Shown here: positions 24,971-33,255 of the stretch, piece by piece
Position numbering within the stretch: the stretch's first letter is position 1
Layout of the letters: each line of letters starts with the position of its first letter
DNA from: Claveliimonas bilis
GTDB taxonomy: Bacteria > Bacillota > Clostridia > Lachnospirales > Lachnospiraceae
NCBI RefSeq assembly: GCF_020892095.1
Contig: NZ_AP024845.1
Location: 1,054,001-1,118,000, forward strand
Length of the DNA stretch: 64,000 nucleotides
Direction of reading: 5' to 3'
Position numbers and translations under genes: made by a program
Notes under the pieces: generated by a model
Seen by the model: only the letters and a program-made list of their open reading frames with translations
What the model was told of the DNA's origin: nothing
Databases searched by the model: none

Positions 24971-26506
24971 CTATTCCGCTGCTTTTGTGAGATCTTTCAT
25001 ATCTTCTTTCAGATGATTGTAGATGCTCTTGTACAAACGGAAATATTCGTTATATTTCTTGTGATTTTCTTCGTCAGGCATGATCTTTTCATCCAAAACC
25101 TGCCATTTCTTTACTTCTTCGTATGTAAGAACTCCTGTTCCGATTCCGGCCAGCATAACATCCCCCATGTTTGCTTCTACATCATAAATAGGGCATACAA
25201 CCGGATATCCTGTTACATCTGCAAAAATCTGACGCCATACTTTGGATTTTGTTACGCCTCCGGCGATCAGGATATATTCTCCTAAGTCTTCGCCGGTTGC
25301 TTCCATCGCATCCCGCAGGCAATATGCTACTGCCTCAAGGAATGCCCGGTAAAGGTGACCTTTGGTATGGGTCAATGACAATCCGACGATCGTTCCTTTT
25401 GCGTCGGAATCCCAGACCGGACTTCTCTCGCCCATAAAATAGGGAAGTACGACCAGACCTTCGCTTCCAGCCGGAATTTTTTCTGCTTCGCCGTTCAGGA
25501 CATCGTATACGCTTGGCCCGCCATTCTTCTGATTTTCAATCTCCCACTGACACAGGGTATTGCGGAACCATTTTACAATGGCGCCTGCTGTATTACCTCC
25601 GGCGAAGTAGTAAGACAGTTTTTTTGCATCATAGAGGTAAGGCCAGATGATCAGTCCTTTTCCTTTTACCGGTTTGTCTGAAATCAAAGCTGCACACATG
25701 GATGTTCCAATAGCAGCTGCATAGACACCGGATTCAAATACACCGAGTCCTATGTTTGCCGCACCGCAGTCAATACCGCTTGCGATCACCGGCATTCCCT
25801 CGCACAGTCCCAGCTCGTCAGCAATTTCTTTCGTCAGCCCGCCGACAATATCTGTGGATTCCACAATTCTTTGAGGCATCATAGACATCGGGATTCCCAT
25901 GGCATTCAAAAGCTCCTCCGACCAGGTGCGGGTATTCATATCAAAGATACCGCCTATATTTCCTGCCGAAGAATAGTCAATGGCAATCTCTCCTGTCATT
26001 TTATAAATTACGTAATCATTTGGAGGAAGAAAAAGTTTTGTACGCGCCCAATTTTCCGGTTCGTGATTTTTCATCCATAAAATCTTTATGTATCCATAGT
26101 ATGGATCTGCTCCATTGTGGGTAATTTCAAGAAGTTTCTCTTCTCCGATGTGTTCCAGCACCCACTCTGTTTCGTCTTTTGCACGTCTGTCCATCCAGAT
26201 CATGCAGGGGCGGACAGGATTCATATTCTCATCCAGCGGAATACCTGAACCTCCGTAAAGGCCGCTGATAGCGATGCCTTTAATATCCTCTTTCTTTATT
26301 CCCTGTTTTACAGCTTCCTCCACTGTACGGCGGATGGACTCTTTCGTCGCCTCATACCACACATCCGGCCACTGTTCTGCCCACAGCGGCTTTGGAGTCA
26401 ACACATCATATTCCTCCAAATCCTGTGAGATCAGCTTTCCGGTGGTATCCATCAAAATTGTTTTTGTCCCTGACGTACCAATGTCTGTTCCCAATAAATA
26501 CTGCAT
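24971..26506 (-). CDS. FGGY-family carbohydrate kinase (xylulokinase-like)
   Basis: 511 aa from the ATG at 26506 (AGGAGG seven bases upstream). FGGY_N: QYLLGTDIGTSGTKTILMDTTG, AEQWPDVWYEATKESI and CMIWMDRRAKDE. FGGY_C: GSEGLVVLPYFMGERSPVWDSDAKGTIVGLSL, with the adenine-side IAGGVTKSKVWRQIFADVTG. The substrate-loop GLYGGSGIPLD differs from classic xylulokinase GQMHG, so the sugar is probably not D-xylulose. It has its own promoter, faces the same way as the psicose-epimerase/rhamnulokinase unit upstream, and ends beside REP-like copy A. Confidence 0.87.
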   Translation of the reverse strand: MQYLLGTDIGTSGTKTILMDTTGKLISQDLEEYDVLTPKPLWAEQWPDVWYEATKESIRRTVEEAVKQGIKKEDIKGIAISGLYGGSGIPLDENMNPVRPCMIWMDRRAKDETEWVLEHIGEEKLLEITHNGADPYYGYIKILWMKNHEPENWARTKLFLPPNDYVIYKMTGEIAIDYSSAGNIGGIFDMNTRTWSEELLNAMGIPMSMMPQRIVESTDIVGGLTKEIADELGLCEGMPVIASGIDCGAANIGLGVFESGVYAAAIGTSMCAALISDKPVKGKGLIIWPYLYDAKKLSYYFAGGNTAGAIVKWFRNTLCQWEIENQKNGGPSVYDVLNGEAEKIPAGSEGLVVLPYFMGERSPVWDSDAKGTIVGLSLTHTKGHLYRAFLEAVAYCLRDAMEATGEDLGEYILIAGGVTKSKVWRQIFADVTGYPVVCPIYDVEANMGDVMLAGIGTGVLTYEEVKKWQVLDEKIMPDEENHKKYNEYFRLYKSIYNHLKEDMKDLTKAAE

Positions 26507-26556
26507 CACTTTTCCTCCTGTTCATTATATAAAGTGATTTTATAAAACTTATTTAC

Positions 26557-26585
26557 AGAATAAGATATAACAGGAGTTTTGTCAA
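26557..26585 (-). promoter_or_regulatory. Promoter of the FGGY kinase at 24971-26506
   Basis: TTGACA (26580-26585 as TGTCAA on the plus strand), 17 bases, TATTCT (26557-26562). It lies in the short gap after the epimerase gene, so the kinase can be expressed independently. Confidence 0.65.
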
Positions 26586-26592
26586 TAGATTT

Positions 26593-27459
26593 TTATCCTT
26601 CAAACATGTATCTCTCAAACGTAACAGCATCTGCCGCATCTTTATCAAGCTGCGCTTCCGAAGCGCCTCTGCTGATATCTCTCCATACCTTGATATCAGA
26701 GCCTACCTGCCCTCCCATGCGTACAAACGGTTCCATGACAACTGTTCCGTCATAGTGAATGTCACGAAGCGCCTCTCCGATCTCTCTCCAGGGCATTCTG
26801 CCTTTTCCGGGAACCATACGATTGCATTCTCCTGTATGGAAATGTCCGAGAAGGTTTCCCGCCTCACGGATGGCTGCACCCATGCTGACTTCTTCAATAT
26901 TCATATGGAACGTATCCAGCATTACTTTTACATTGTCCATTCCCACTTCTTTTACAAACGTTACGCCCTCTGCAGCCGTATTCAGAATATGGCTTTCAAA
27001 ACGGTTCAAAACTTCCATTCCCAGCATGATATCGTACTGCTTCGCCTCTTCGGCAAGAATCCGGATCCCCTCTGCACTGCGTTTCCAGTCTTCTTCTTTA
27101 TCAGCCTTGGAAAAGTCTACCGGCCAGTAGGAATAAATGGCACCGCCTATCTTATGAATATCCAGCTTGCCCATCACCTCAAACAGTCTCTTATACCATT
27201 CCATAGCGCCTGCACGTACCTCCGGTTCCACGGCGCCGATGTTATGCTCATAAGTAGGACCATATCCGGCTGTCAGGATCACGCCATTGTCCTGGGCGCA
27301 TTTTCTCAGCTCACTGATTTCCTTCTCTGTATAGTCCGGCAGAGGAGCCGCTCCTACTTCCAGGATATCAAATCCCAGTTTGCTTACTTTTTCTACATAC
27401 TTTTTGTAATCCGCTGCCCATTCCTGCTCCCAGTACGCATAATAAATTCCATATTTCAT
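26593..27459 (-). CDS. D-psicose (allulose) 3-epimerase / D-tagatose 3-epimerase family
   Basis: 288 aa TIM barrel. The start MKYGIYYAYWEQEW and the segments GGAIYSYWPVDFSK, MEVLNRFESHILNTA, VMLDTFHMNIEE, GHFHTGECNRMVPGKGR and VVMEPFVRMGG are those of the clostridial D-psicose 3-epimerases. The four metal ligands (Glu 149, Asp 182, His 208, Glu 243) are present. The family swaps C3 of free ketoses (fructose/psicose, tagatose/sorbose, L-ribulose/L-xylulose) with Mn or Co. The ATG at 27459 is eight bases from AGGAG; the ATG at 27465 is only two bases away. It is co-transcribed with rhamnulokinase (42 bp). Confidence 0.93.
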   Translation of the reverse strand: MKYGIYYAYWEQEWAADYKKYVEKVSKLGFDILEVGAAPLPDYTEKEISELRKCAQDNGVILTAGYGPTYEHNIGAVEPEVRAGAMEWYKRLFEVMGKLDIHKIGGAIYSYWPVDFSKADKEEDWKRSAEGIRILAEEAKQYDIMLGMEVLNRFESHILNTAAEGVTFVKEVGMDNVKVMLDTFHMNIEEVSMGAAIREAGNLLGHFHTGECNRMVPGKGRMPWREIGEALRDIHYDGTVVMEPFVRMGGQVGSDIKVWRDISRGASEAQLDKDAADAVTFERYMFEG

Positions 27460-27501
27460 TTTCATCTCTCCTTTATGTTTTTATTTTTACACTACATCCT
27501 T

Positions 27502-28902
27502 TTAACGATAAACCTTTATATCAAAAGAACGGTAAATTACATTTCTCGCCTCTGTTTTATCAGTAAATTCTCCGCTTCTTATCATCTGTGCTGTGATGTT
27601 TCCAAGGGCTGTCCCTTCCGTCGGTCCCGCATGAACTTCTTTTCCGGTTGCCTCAGCTGTCAATTTGTTCAGATAACCGGCCTTTCCGCCTCCTCCCACA
27701 ATATGTATCCTTGTGTAGGTCCGTCCTGTTGACTCCTCTATGCCGCGTATGGTATCGGCATAACATTTTGCAAGACTTGTATAAATACAGGAAGCTATCT
27801 CTCCCAAAGTTTCCGGAACCTGCTGCCCTGTCTTTTTGCAGTAATCTTTGATGGCTTCTGTCATATTGTCCGGTGCCATAAAACTTTGATCTGTAACATC
27901 TACACGGGAAGAAAATTCTTTCTCCTTCTCCGCCTCCTCACATATCTGCGCAAAACTGCAGCTATCTCCCAGTTCATGACGCACCGACTGGATCATCCAA
28001 AGGCCCATGATATTTCTGTGATAACAGATACGGGAATCAAATCCGCCTTCGTTCGTAAAATGATTCTGACGGCTTACCTCGCTGCAGTCCGGCTCATCTC
28101 TTTCGATTCCCAGCAAAGACCATGTGCCGGAACTGATAAACACATAATCCTCACCATCGGCTGGTATTGCCAGAATTGCAGAAGCTGTGTCATGGGTACA
28201 CGGAAGGACTACTTCCATATCGAATCCAAATTCTTCCGCCAGCTCCTTCCTGATCTTTCCCAGACTTTCACCGGGCATTGCAATCCTTTGAAATATCCCG
28301 CCAGGTAATTCCAGACGCGCAAGGAGATCCTCATCCCAGCATTTTCCCGCCGCGTTCATCAACTGCGAAGTGCTTGCTTCCGTATATTCATTTACTTTCT
28401 TTCCCGTTAAAAGAAAATGAAAATAATCCGGGACAAACAAAAGCGCTTTTGCCTGTTCCAGTTCTTCCGGATGTTCTTTTTTTAAAGCCATCAGCTGGTA
28501 AAGCGTATTGAATGTCATTTTCTCAATCCCGGTTCTTTGATACAGCTCTCTCTCCCCGATGATCCTGGCTACCTCTTCATCTATACCGTCAGTACGCCTG
28601 TCCCGGTATCCATATGTCTCCCCTATAATCTCATCCCTGTCATCAAGAAGAACATAGTCTACGCCCCATGTATCAATTCCCATACTTTTTGGTATTTTCC
28701 CAATCTGTGCACATTTTCTGATCCCTGCTTTAATATGTCCGAACAGCTTTTCATAATCCCAGCACAGATGACCGTTCCTTTTGACCATACCGTTTTCAAA
28801 GCGGTAGATCTCCTCCAAGACCAGCTTTCCGCCCTGAAGGCTGCCCAGGATATGCCGTCCGCTGGATGCACCGATGTCCACAGCCAGATAGTAATCTCCC
28901 AT
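27502..28902 (-). CDS. rhaB: Rhamnulokinase
   Basis: 466 aa FGGY-type kinase. RhaB features: YYLAVDIGASSGRHILGSLQGGKL at the N-terminus, IGIDTWGVDYVLLD (residues about 75-88), YRDRRTDGID, PCTHDTASAILAIP, SSGTWSLLGIE and IVGGGGKAGYLNKLTA. It phosphorylates L-rhamnulose at O1, and homologues also act on L-fuculose, L-xylulose and L-ribulose. No rhamnose isomerase or rhamnose transporter is near, while a ketose 3-epimerase is in the same operon and a FucA-like aldolase next door. I infer salvage of rare ketoses rather than dedicated rhamnose use. Confidence 0.9.
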   Translation of the reverse strand: MGDYYLAVDIGASSGRHILGSLQGGKLVLEEIYRFENGMVKRNGHLCWDYEKLFGHIKAGIRKCAQIGKIPKSMGIDTWGVDYVLLDDRDEIIGETYGYRDRRTDGIDEEVARIIGERELYQRTGIEKMTFNTLYQLMALKKEHPEELEQAKALLFVPDYFHFLLTGKKVNEYTEASTSQLMNAAGKCWDEDLLARLELPGGIFQRIAMPGESLGKIRKELAEEFGFDMEVVLPCTHDTASAILAIPADGEDYVFISSGTWSLLGIERDEPDCSEVSRQNHFTNEGGFDSRICYHRNIMGLWMIQSVRHELGDSCSFAQICEEAEKEKEFSSRVDVTDQSFMAPDNMTEAIKDYCKKTGQQVPETLGEIASCIYTSLAKCYADTIRGIEESTGRTYTRIHIVGGGGKAGYLNKLTAEATGKEVHAGPTEGTALGNITAQMIRSGEFTDKTEARNVIYRSFDIKVYR

Positions 28903-28937
28903 GATCCGCCTCCTTCTTTTTCCCGTTTTCTTGTTTC

Positions 28938-29034
28938 AGTATAGCACAAGAGCCTATAATTGTAAACTTACGAAATATATTTTCTTTCGTACGAAACTTA
29001 TATTATTGACATACACAATTTATAATGTTACCAT
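28938..29034. promoter_or_regulatory. Divergent promoters with shared palindromic operator (rhaB / deoR)
   Basis: Minus strand: TTTACA (28961-28966), 17 bases, TATACT (28938-28943) for rhaB. Plus strand: TTGACA (29006-29011), 17 bases, TGT-TACCAT (extended -10, 29029-29034) for the deoR gene. Between them lie TTACGAAA (28968-28975) and the 12-bp palindrome TTTCGTACGAAA (28985-28996), which I read as the operator of the DeoR protein encoded to the right. Confidence 0.65.
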
Positions 29035-29073
29035 ATAATTAACCGAAACACACCGTCACAGGAGGCAGTACTT

Positions 29074-29820
29074 ATGAAAGAACGTCATACCGCACTTCTT
29101 GAATATATTGCAGAACATGGAAAAACAGAGGTTTCTTTGCTCGCCGATATACTGGGAACCTCCCAGGTAACAATCCGGAAAGATCTGGAATACCTGTCTG
29201 AAAAAGGAATGTTGAAAAGGGAGCGGGGATATGCCCTGCCCAACGACGCCGGGGACATTCACTATCGGATAGCGTTCCACATTGCGCAAAAGCAGAAGAT
29301 TGCACGGCGCGCAGCAGACTGTATTCAGGACGGCGAAATGCTGATGATCGAATCAGGCTCCACCTGTGCCCTGTTCGCCGAACAGCTGGCTAAAACAAAG
29401 AAAAATGTAACCATTATTACAAATTCTGTTTTTCTTGCCGACTATGTCAAAGGCTATCCCAACATTGAGCTTATCCTTCTTGGAGGAACGCTGCAGCCCC
29501 ACAGCCAATCTCTTGTAGGGCTTCTCACAAAAAATTCAGCCGCCTCCTTTCATGTAGATAAGCTTTTTGCCGGAACGGACGGGTATTCCCGGGATTTCGG
29601 ATTTACCGGCGATGATCTAGCCCGCTCTGATACCTTATCCGCCATGACCGAATGCGCAGATCACGTATATATCCTGACTGATTCCGGAAAATTTTCCCAT
29701 CCGGGGGCTGTCTCTTTTCTTCCTCTTCAGGATGTCTATGAAGTCATCACCGACGAAGGGCTTCCTAAAGAGGAGCAGGATTTTCTCTTAAGTCAGGGAA
29801 TCCGCGTATCAATTGCCTAA
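29074..29820 (+). CDS. DeoR/GlpR-family transcriptional regulator
   Basis: 248 aa. HTH: MKERHTALLEYIAEHGKTEVSLLADILGTSQVTIRKDLEYLSEKGML (residues 1-47). The effector domain has MIESGSTCALFAEQL, NSVFLADY, LILLGGTLQPHSQSLVG and FAGTDGYSRDFGFTG. AGGAGG precedes the ATG. It is divergent from rhaB-epimerase and shares a palindromic operator region with it, so it is the likely repressor of that unit and of itself. Confidence 0.92.
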   Translation: MKERHTALLEYIAEHGKTEVSLLADILGTSQVTIRKDLEYLSEKGMLKRERGYALPNDAGDIHYRIAFHIAQKQKIARRAADCIQDGEMLMIESGSTCALFAEQLAKTKKNVTIITNSVFLADYVKGYPNIELILLGGTLQPHSQSLVGLLTKNSAASFHVDKLFAGTDGYSRDFGFTGDDLARSDTLSAMTECADHVYILTDSGKFSHPGAVSFLPLQDVYEVITDEGLPKEEQDFLLSQGIRVSIA

Positions 29821-29828
29821 ATACATAC

Positions 29829-29897
29829 AAAAATCTCCGGAAGATTTCCTTTGTTGCACAACATGTGTGAACAAAAAGAAGTCCTCCGGAGATTTTT
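29829..29897. terminator. Bidirectional terminator between deoR and surE
   Basis: AAAAATCTCCGGA (29829-29841) and TCCGGAGATTTTT (29885-29897) form a 13-bp stem with A- and T-runs on both sides, enclosing a second TTTGTT / AACAAA pairing. It serves the converging deoR and surE genes. Confidence 0.9.
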
Positions 29898-29898
29898 C

Positions 29899-30702
29899 TT
29901 ATATTCCTGTGCGTCCTGCTGTCATGTCTATCGTAAGCGGGGTCACGGAAATTTTTCTGTCTACATATACCGCATAGATATCACTGTCCCTCTCCAGGGT
30001 ATCCATATCAATGCTGATTTTTGAAGTAAGTCGGAAAGGACGGGAAAAATCCCTTTTCTGCGGCTTCTGGAAACAAAAATAATTCTGTCTGCTCTGTGTC
30101 GTGATCCGATAATCTTTCGGATCCTCTGCTTCTGCCGGAACGTTGATATTCCATATATCTGCCTGCATCACATTCTCCTTTGCGAGAATACGCTGTGCCG
30201 CGGCACGCAGAATCTCCCCGGACGTATCAAGCCGGGCAGCCGGAAGCTGTTCCAGACGCTGGATGGAAAGATCCGCCTCTACAGAAACAGCAATCGCCGG
30301 TATTCCCTGACTGGCCGCCTCAATAGCGGCTCCCAGCGTTCCGCTGCAGGTCACCGTCTGTCCCAGATTTTCTCCATAATTGATTCCGCTGATACATAGA
30401 TCCGGCTTTCGGTCCGCAATCTCAAGCACTCCATGAGCCACCGCAAAGGCCGGTGAACCGTGGACTCCATAAGCCGGAATCTCCTGCCCGTCAATCCGTA
30501 TGCAGGAGGTCTCTATGATCCCTGTATCCTCCAGTCTCGGAAAAGCTCTCCCCATACCGGACTGCTGCTTTGCAGGCGCCGCTATGATCAGGTCGCCCAG
30601 ATCCAGTACCGCTTCCGCTGCTGCCCGTATACCGGGAGATTCTATTCCGTCATCATTTGTCAAAAGAATGAATGGTCTTTCTCTTTTAGTTGAAAAGTTC
30701 AT
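29899..30702 (-). CDS. surE: 5'/3'-nucleotidase SurE
   Basis: 267 aa. The SurE signature PFILLTNDDGIESPGIRA (residues about 10-27) contains the metal-binding Asp pair, and DLCISGINYGENLGQTVTCSGTLGAA (about residues 97-122) the conserved Asn and Ser. It is a metal-dependent phosphatase active on nucleoside monophosphates and other phosphates. The start overlaps the upstream FGGY kinase gene by 17 bases, so the two are translationally coupled. That ties a broad phosphatase to a sugar kinase, perhaps to prevent phosphosugar build-up. Confidence 0.93.
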   Translation of the reverse strand: MNFSTKRERPFILLTNDDGIESPGIRAAAEAVLDLGDLIIAAPAKQQSGMGRAFPRLEDTGIIETSCIRIDGQEIPAYGVHGSPAFAVAHGVLEIADRKPDLCISGINYGENLGQTVTCSGTLGAAIEAASQGIPAIAVSVEADLSIQRLEQLPAARLDTSGEILRAAAQRILAKENVMQADIWNINVPAEAEDPKDYRITTQSRQNYFCFQKPQKRDFSRPFRLTSKISIDMDTLERDSDIYAVYVDRKISVTPLTIDMTAGRTGI

Positions 30703-32116
30703 ACGCCTCTTTTAATACTTCATCTGTATGTTTTGTGATATTAGTATAAACCGGGTACATCTTCTCATAAAATGCAACTGCTTCCGGATTCGGTGTAAAG
30801 GTGTCTTTGATACGAACCATGTTTTCTACCGCCTCATCAAAGCTCTTATATACACCTGCAGCAACTGCCGCACAGATTGCAGATCCAAGTCCTGCTGCTC
30901 CGTTTACCTCGTTGCGCACCATCGGGATGTTAAATACATCTGCAAAGATCTGCATGAAAAGATCGCTGTTGGAACCGCCTCCGGTGATGATGATCTTATC
31001 AAGATTTACACCGATCTCGTTTGTCATATCCGTAACATGCTTTTTCATGGTAAGTGCTACAGCTTCCAGGATAGAACGGTAGATATGTCCTCTTTTATGT
31101 CTTCCGTCAAATCCGATCATAACACCTTTTTTGTAAAGCGCATCTACAGGTGCCAGCCAGTCAAGCACTGTCATCAGACCGTTGGAACCTGCCGGAACTG
31201 CCTCCGCTTCCTTGCTCAAAAGCTCTTCTGCAGACATCCCCTGTGCTTCTGCTTCTTTCTTGTATCCGTCTCCCAAGATATCTCTGAACCAGCTTACTGT
31301 CCACATTCCTCTTCTGATACCGTTTGTATCATACAGATACTTGTTTGGCACGCAGGAGAATTTCGGCCATGTAGCGGTTGTACCCTTCAGGTTTTCTTTT
31401 CCTTCCATCATACCTGCTGTGTATGTTCCAAGGGAAATACATGCAGTTGTCTCACCCATACATCCTGTTCCAAGACCTTCTACTGCTTTGTCATTGGATG
31501 TTGCCACAACCGGTACTCCTTCCGGAAATCCTGTTGCTTCTGCAGCTTCCTTTGTCACATAGCCCAGGATATCACCCGGCATTACAAGGTCAAACAGCAT
31601 TTCTCTTGGCATTCCTGTATTTTTATATGCTTCCGGATCATCAGACCATTTCCAGTTGTCGATATCGATCGGCCATACGCCTTCATAGTTTCCGATCGTA
31701 TCCTTGTGTTCTCCTGTCAGTCTGTATGTAATGTATCCGGAAGATGCTACTACATATTTTGCATCCGGATTAGAGAAATCATATGGCTTGGATACACGGA
31801 TATCCATCCAGCTAAGAGCCGGCTGTGCAAGCATTCCGTCTTCCTTCAGATAAGCTCTGCAGTAACGGATCGTACAAAGTCCGATTCCCACGATGTCTTC
31901 TTTATTTCCTTTAAAGTTAGCCATACATTTTTTTCCTGCCTGGCAGATCGCATCCCACCAGTCATCGTCCGGATGCTCTACAAGCTCCGGTCCCGGGAGG
32001 TTGTATGGTTTTAATGGATGTTTTCCCTCGCATACAATATTTCCTTTTGTGTCAAAAATCAAAATTTTGGCACTCTGGGAACCTTCATCAATACCGATAA
32101 TATATTTCTCACTCAT
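30686..32116 (-). CDS. FGGY-family sugar kinase, E. coli YgcE-like
   Basis: 476 aa. FGGY_N begins YIIGIDEGSQSAKILIFDTKGN; DWWDAICQAGKKCM and ALSWMDIRVSKPYD follow. FGGY_C has GSNGLMTVLDWLAPVDALYKKGVMIGFDGRHKRGHIYRSILEA and IIITGGGSNSDLFMQIFADVFN. The DEGSQSAK phosphate loop and the WLAPVD region differ from xylulokinases. Pairing with the YgcW-like SDR just upstream in the same operon argues for the YgcE group, whose substrate is unknown. SurE is coupled downstream. Confidence 0.85.
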   Translation of the reverse strand: MSEKYIIGIDEGSQSAKILIFDTKGNIVCEGKHPLKPYNLPGPELVEHPDDDWWDAICQAGKKCMANFKGNKEDIVGIGLCTIRYCRAYLKEDGMLAQPALSWMDIRVSKPYDFSNPDAKYVVASSGYITYRLTGEHKDTIGNYEGVWPIDIDNWKWSDDPEAYKNTGMPREMLFDLVMPGDILGYVTKEAAEATGFPEGVPVVATSNDKAVEGLGTGCMGETTACISLGTYTAGMMEGKENLKGTTATWPKFSCVPNKYLYDTNGIRRGMWTVSWFRDILGDGYKKEAEAQGMSAEELLSKEAEAVPAGSNGLMTVLDWLAPVDALYKKGVMIGFDGRHKRGHIYRSILEAVALTMKKHVTDMTNEIGVNLDKIIITGGGSNSDLFMQIFADVFNIPMVRNEVNGAAGLGSAICAAVAAGVYKSFDEAVENMVRIKDTFTPNPEAVAFYEKMYPVYTNITKHTDEVLKEAYELFN

Positions 32117-32256
32117 ATCAAAATCCTCTTCCTAATTGTTGTTTCTTTTTCTGCTTTTTACGGCGGTGCACAAAGAAACGCCCTCTTTTGTACACCGCCG
32201 TTTGTATTTTGCCAACGATATCGGCGCTGCTATCTCACACAGCGATATCGGCACAA

Positions 32257-33042
32257 TTATCTTACAAGGTATCCTCCGTCTACAACTGCCAGAGTTCCGT
32301 TTACATAGTCAGATGCACGGCTTGCCAGATAAACAACAGTTCCCATCAGATCCTGTCTCTCTCCCCAACGATCAGCCGGAACATGCTCTTTGATCTTGAT
32401 GTACTTCTCATCGTTTGCGCTTCCTGTTCCGCTTGTCATGCTTGTCTGGAAGTATCCAGGAGCAATACCATTTACACAGATTCCATATTTTCCAAGTTCA
32501 TCTGCATACGCTTTTGTCAGTCCCATAAGTCCTGCTTTCATTGCAGCATATGCCGGTGATCCAAGTCCGCCAAGGAAGGAGAACAGAGAACAGATGTTAA
32601 TGATCTTTCCGCTCTTCTGTGGGATCATGTATTTTGCTACTGCATGGCTTAAATCAAAAGCACCTGTCAGGTTGATCGCGATCATCGGATCCCATTCTGC
32701 TCTGCCGAAGTCAAGTACATCAGCAATCTTGCAGATTCCTGCACAGTTTACAAGGATATCAATGGATCCGTATGTCTCTACGCACTTCTCTGCAACTTTA
32801 TCACAGATTCCATCCTCTGTAATATCTCCCAGCATGAATGTATATTTTACGCCGCAATCCTCAATCAGTTTCTGTGTTGTTCCGTCGTCATTTACTGCTG
32901 CAAAGCAGAAAATATTTGCTCCGGCTTTTGCAAGCGCCAGTGCGAATGCCTGTCCCAGTCCGCTGCATCCTCCTGTTACGATTGCATTTTTCCCCTTCAG
33001 TGAAAAGAAATCCATAGAAAAATCATTGATATTTAAGCTCAT
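32257..33042 (-). CDS. SDR oxidoreductase, E. coli YgcW-like
   Basis: 261 aa. Short-chain dehydrogenase with NAD(P) motif TGGCSGLGQA (about residue 21), NCAGI, and the catalytic YAAMK (Tyr about 159, Lys about 163). The stretches FSMDFFSLKGKNAIVTGG, FGRAEWDPMI, MIPQKSGKIINICSLFS, DRWGERQDLMG and the C-terminal VVDGGYLVR closely match YgcW of E. coli as remembered, a homologue of gluconate/2-deoxygluconate dehydrogenases. The ATG at 33042 follows GGAGGTATAAC; an upstream in-frame ATG has no such site. It heads the SDR-kinase-surE unit, behind leader element L1. Confidence 0.88.
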   Translation of the reverse strand: MSLNINDFSMDFFSLKGKNAIVTGGCSGLGQAFALALAKAGANIFCFAAVNDDGTTQKLIEDCGVKYTFMLGDITEDGICDKVAEKCVETYGSIDILVNCAGICKIADVLDFGRAEWDPMIAINLTGAFDLSHAVAKYMIPQKSGKIINICSLFSFLGGLGSPAYAAMKAGLMGLTKAYADELGKYGICVNGIAPGYFQTSMTSGTGSANDEKYIKIKEHVPADRWGERQDLMGTVVYLASRASDYVNGTLAVVDGGYLVR

Positions 33043-33120
33043 TGTTATACCTCCAAAAACCTTCAATTCTTTTGTCCTGTAAAAGAGCTCTTCCTCTACC
33101 TGCGCACAATAGAGAAAATG

Positions 33121-33186
33121 AAAAAAGTAACTTCTACCCGCACTACACGGGTAAAAGTTACTTTCTCTTTCGCTCTTTTAGTAACT
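33121..33186 (-). promoter_or_regulatory. Leader L1: antiterminator motif plus intrinsic terminator of the SDR-kinase-surE unit
   Basis: On the minus strand the predicted transcript opens at about 33186 with AGTTAC, then AAGAG, GAGA and AGTAAC (33157-33186). The last AGTAAC continues into a terminator stem (33148-33163 with 33125-33140, loop GUGUAGUG-like) followed by six T. The 5' AGTTACT can instead pair with AGTAACT, which would break the terminator. The same layout occurs at 43511-43543 and 43690-43716. The terminator also ends the ten-gene operon arriving from 43352. Confidence 0.75.
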
Positions 33187-33192
33187 ACGTAC

Positions 33193-33221
33193 ATAGTACA
33201 GCGATCACTTCATTTTGTCAA
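33193..33221 (-). promoter_or_regulatory. Promoter of the SDR-kinase-surE unit
   Basis: TTGACA (33216-33221 as TGTCAA on the plus strand), 17 bases, TACTAT (33193-33198). The predicted start of transcription is the first base of leader motif L1. Confidence 0.75.
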
Positions 33222-33255
33222 TATCGTGATAATATTAAAAAACGATACTTTGTTT

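Noticed and set aside
30728-32014. 428-codon plus-strand open frame over the YgcE-like kinase
   Set aside because: Cys/His/Phe-rich antisense translation of a clear FGGY gene.
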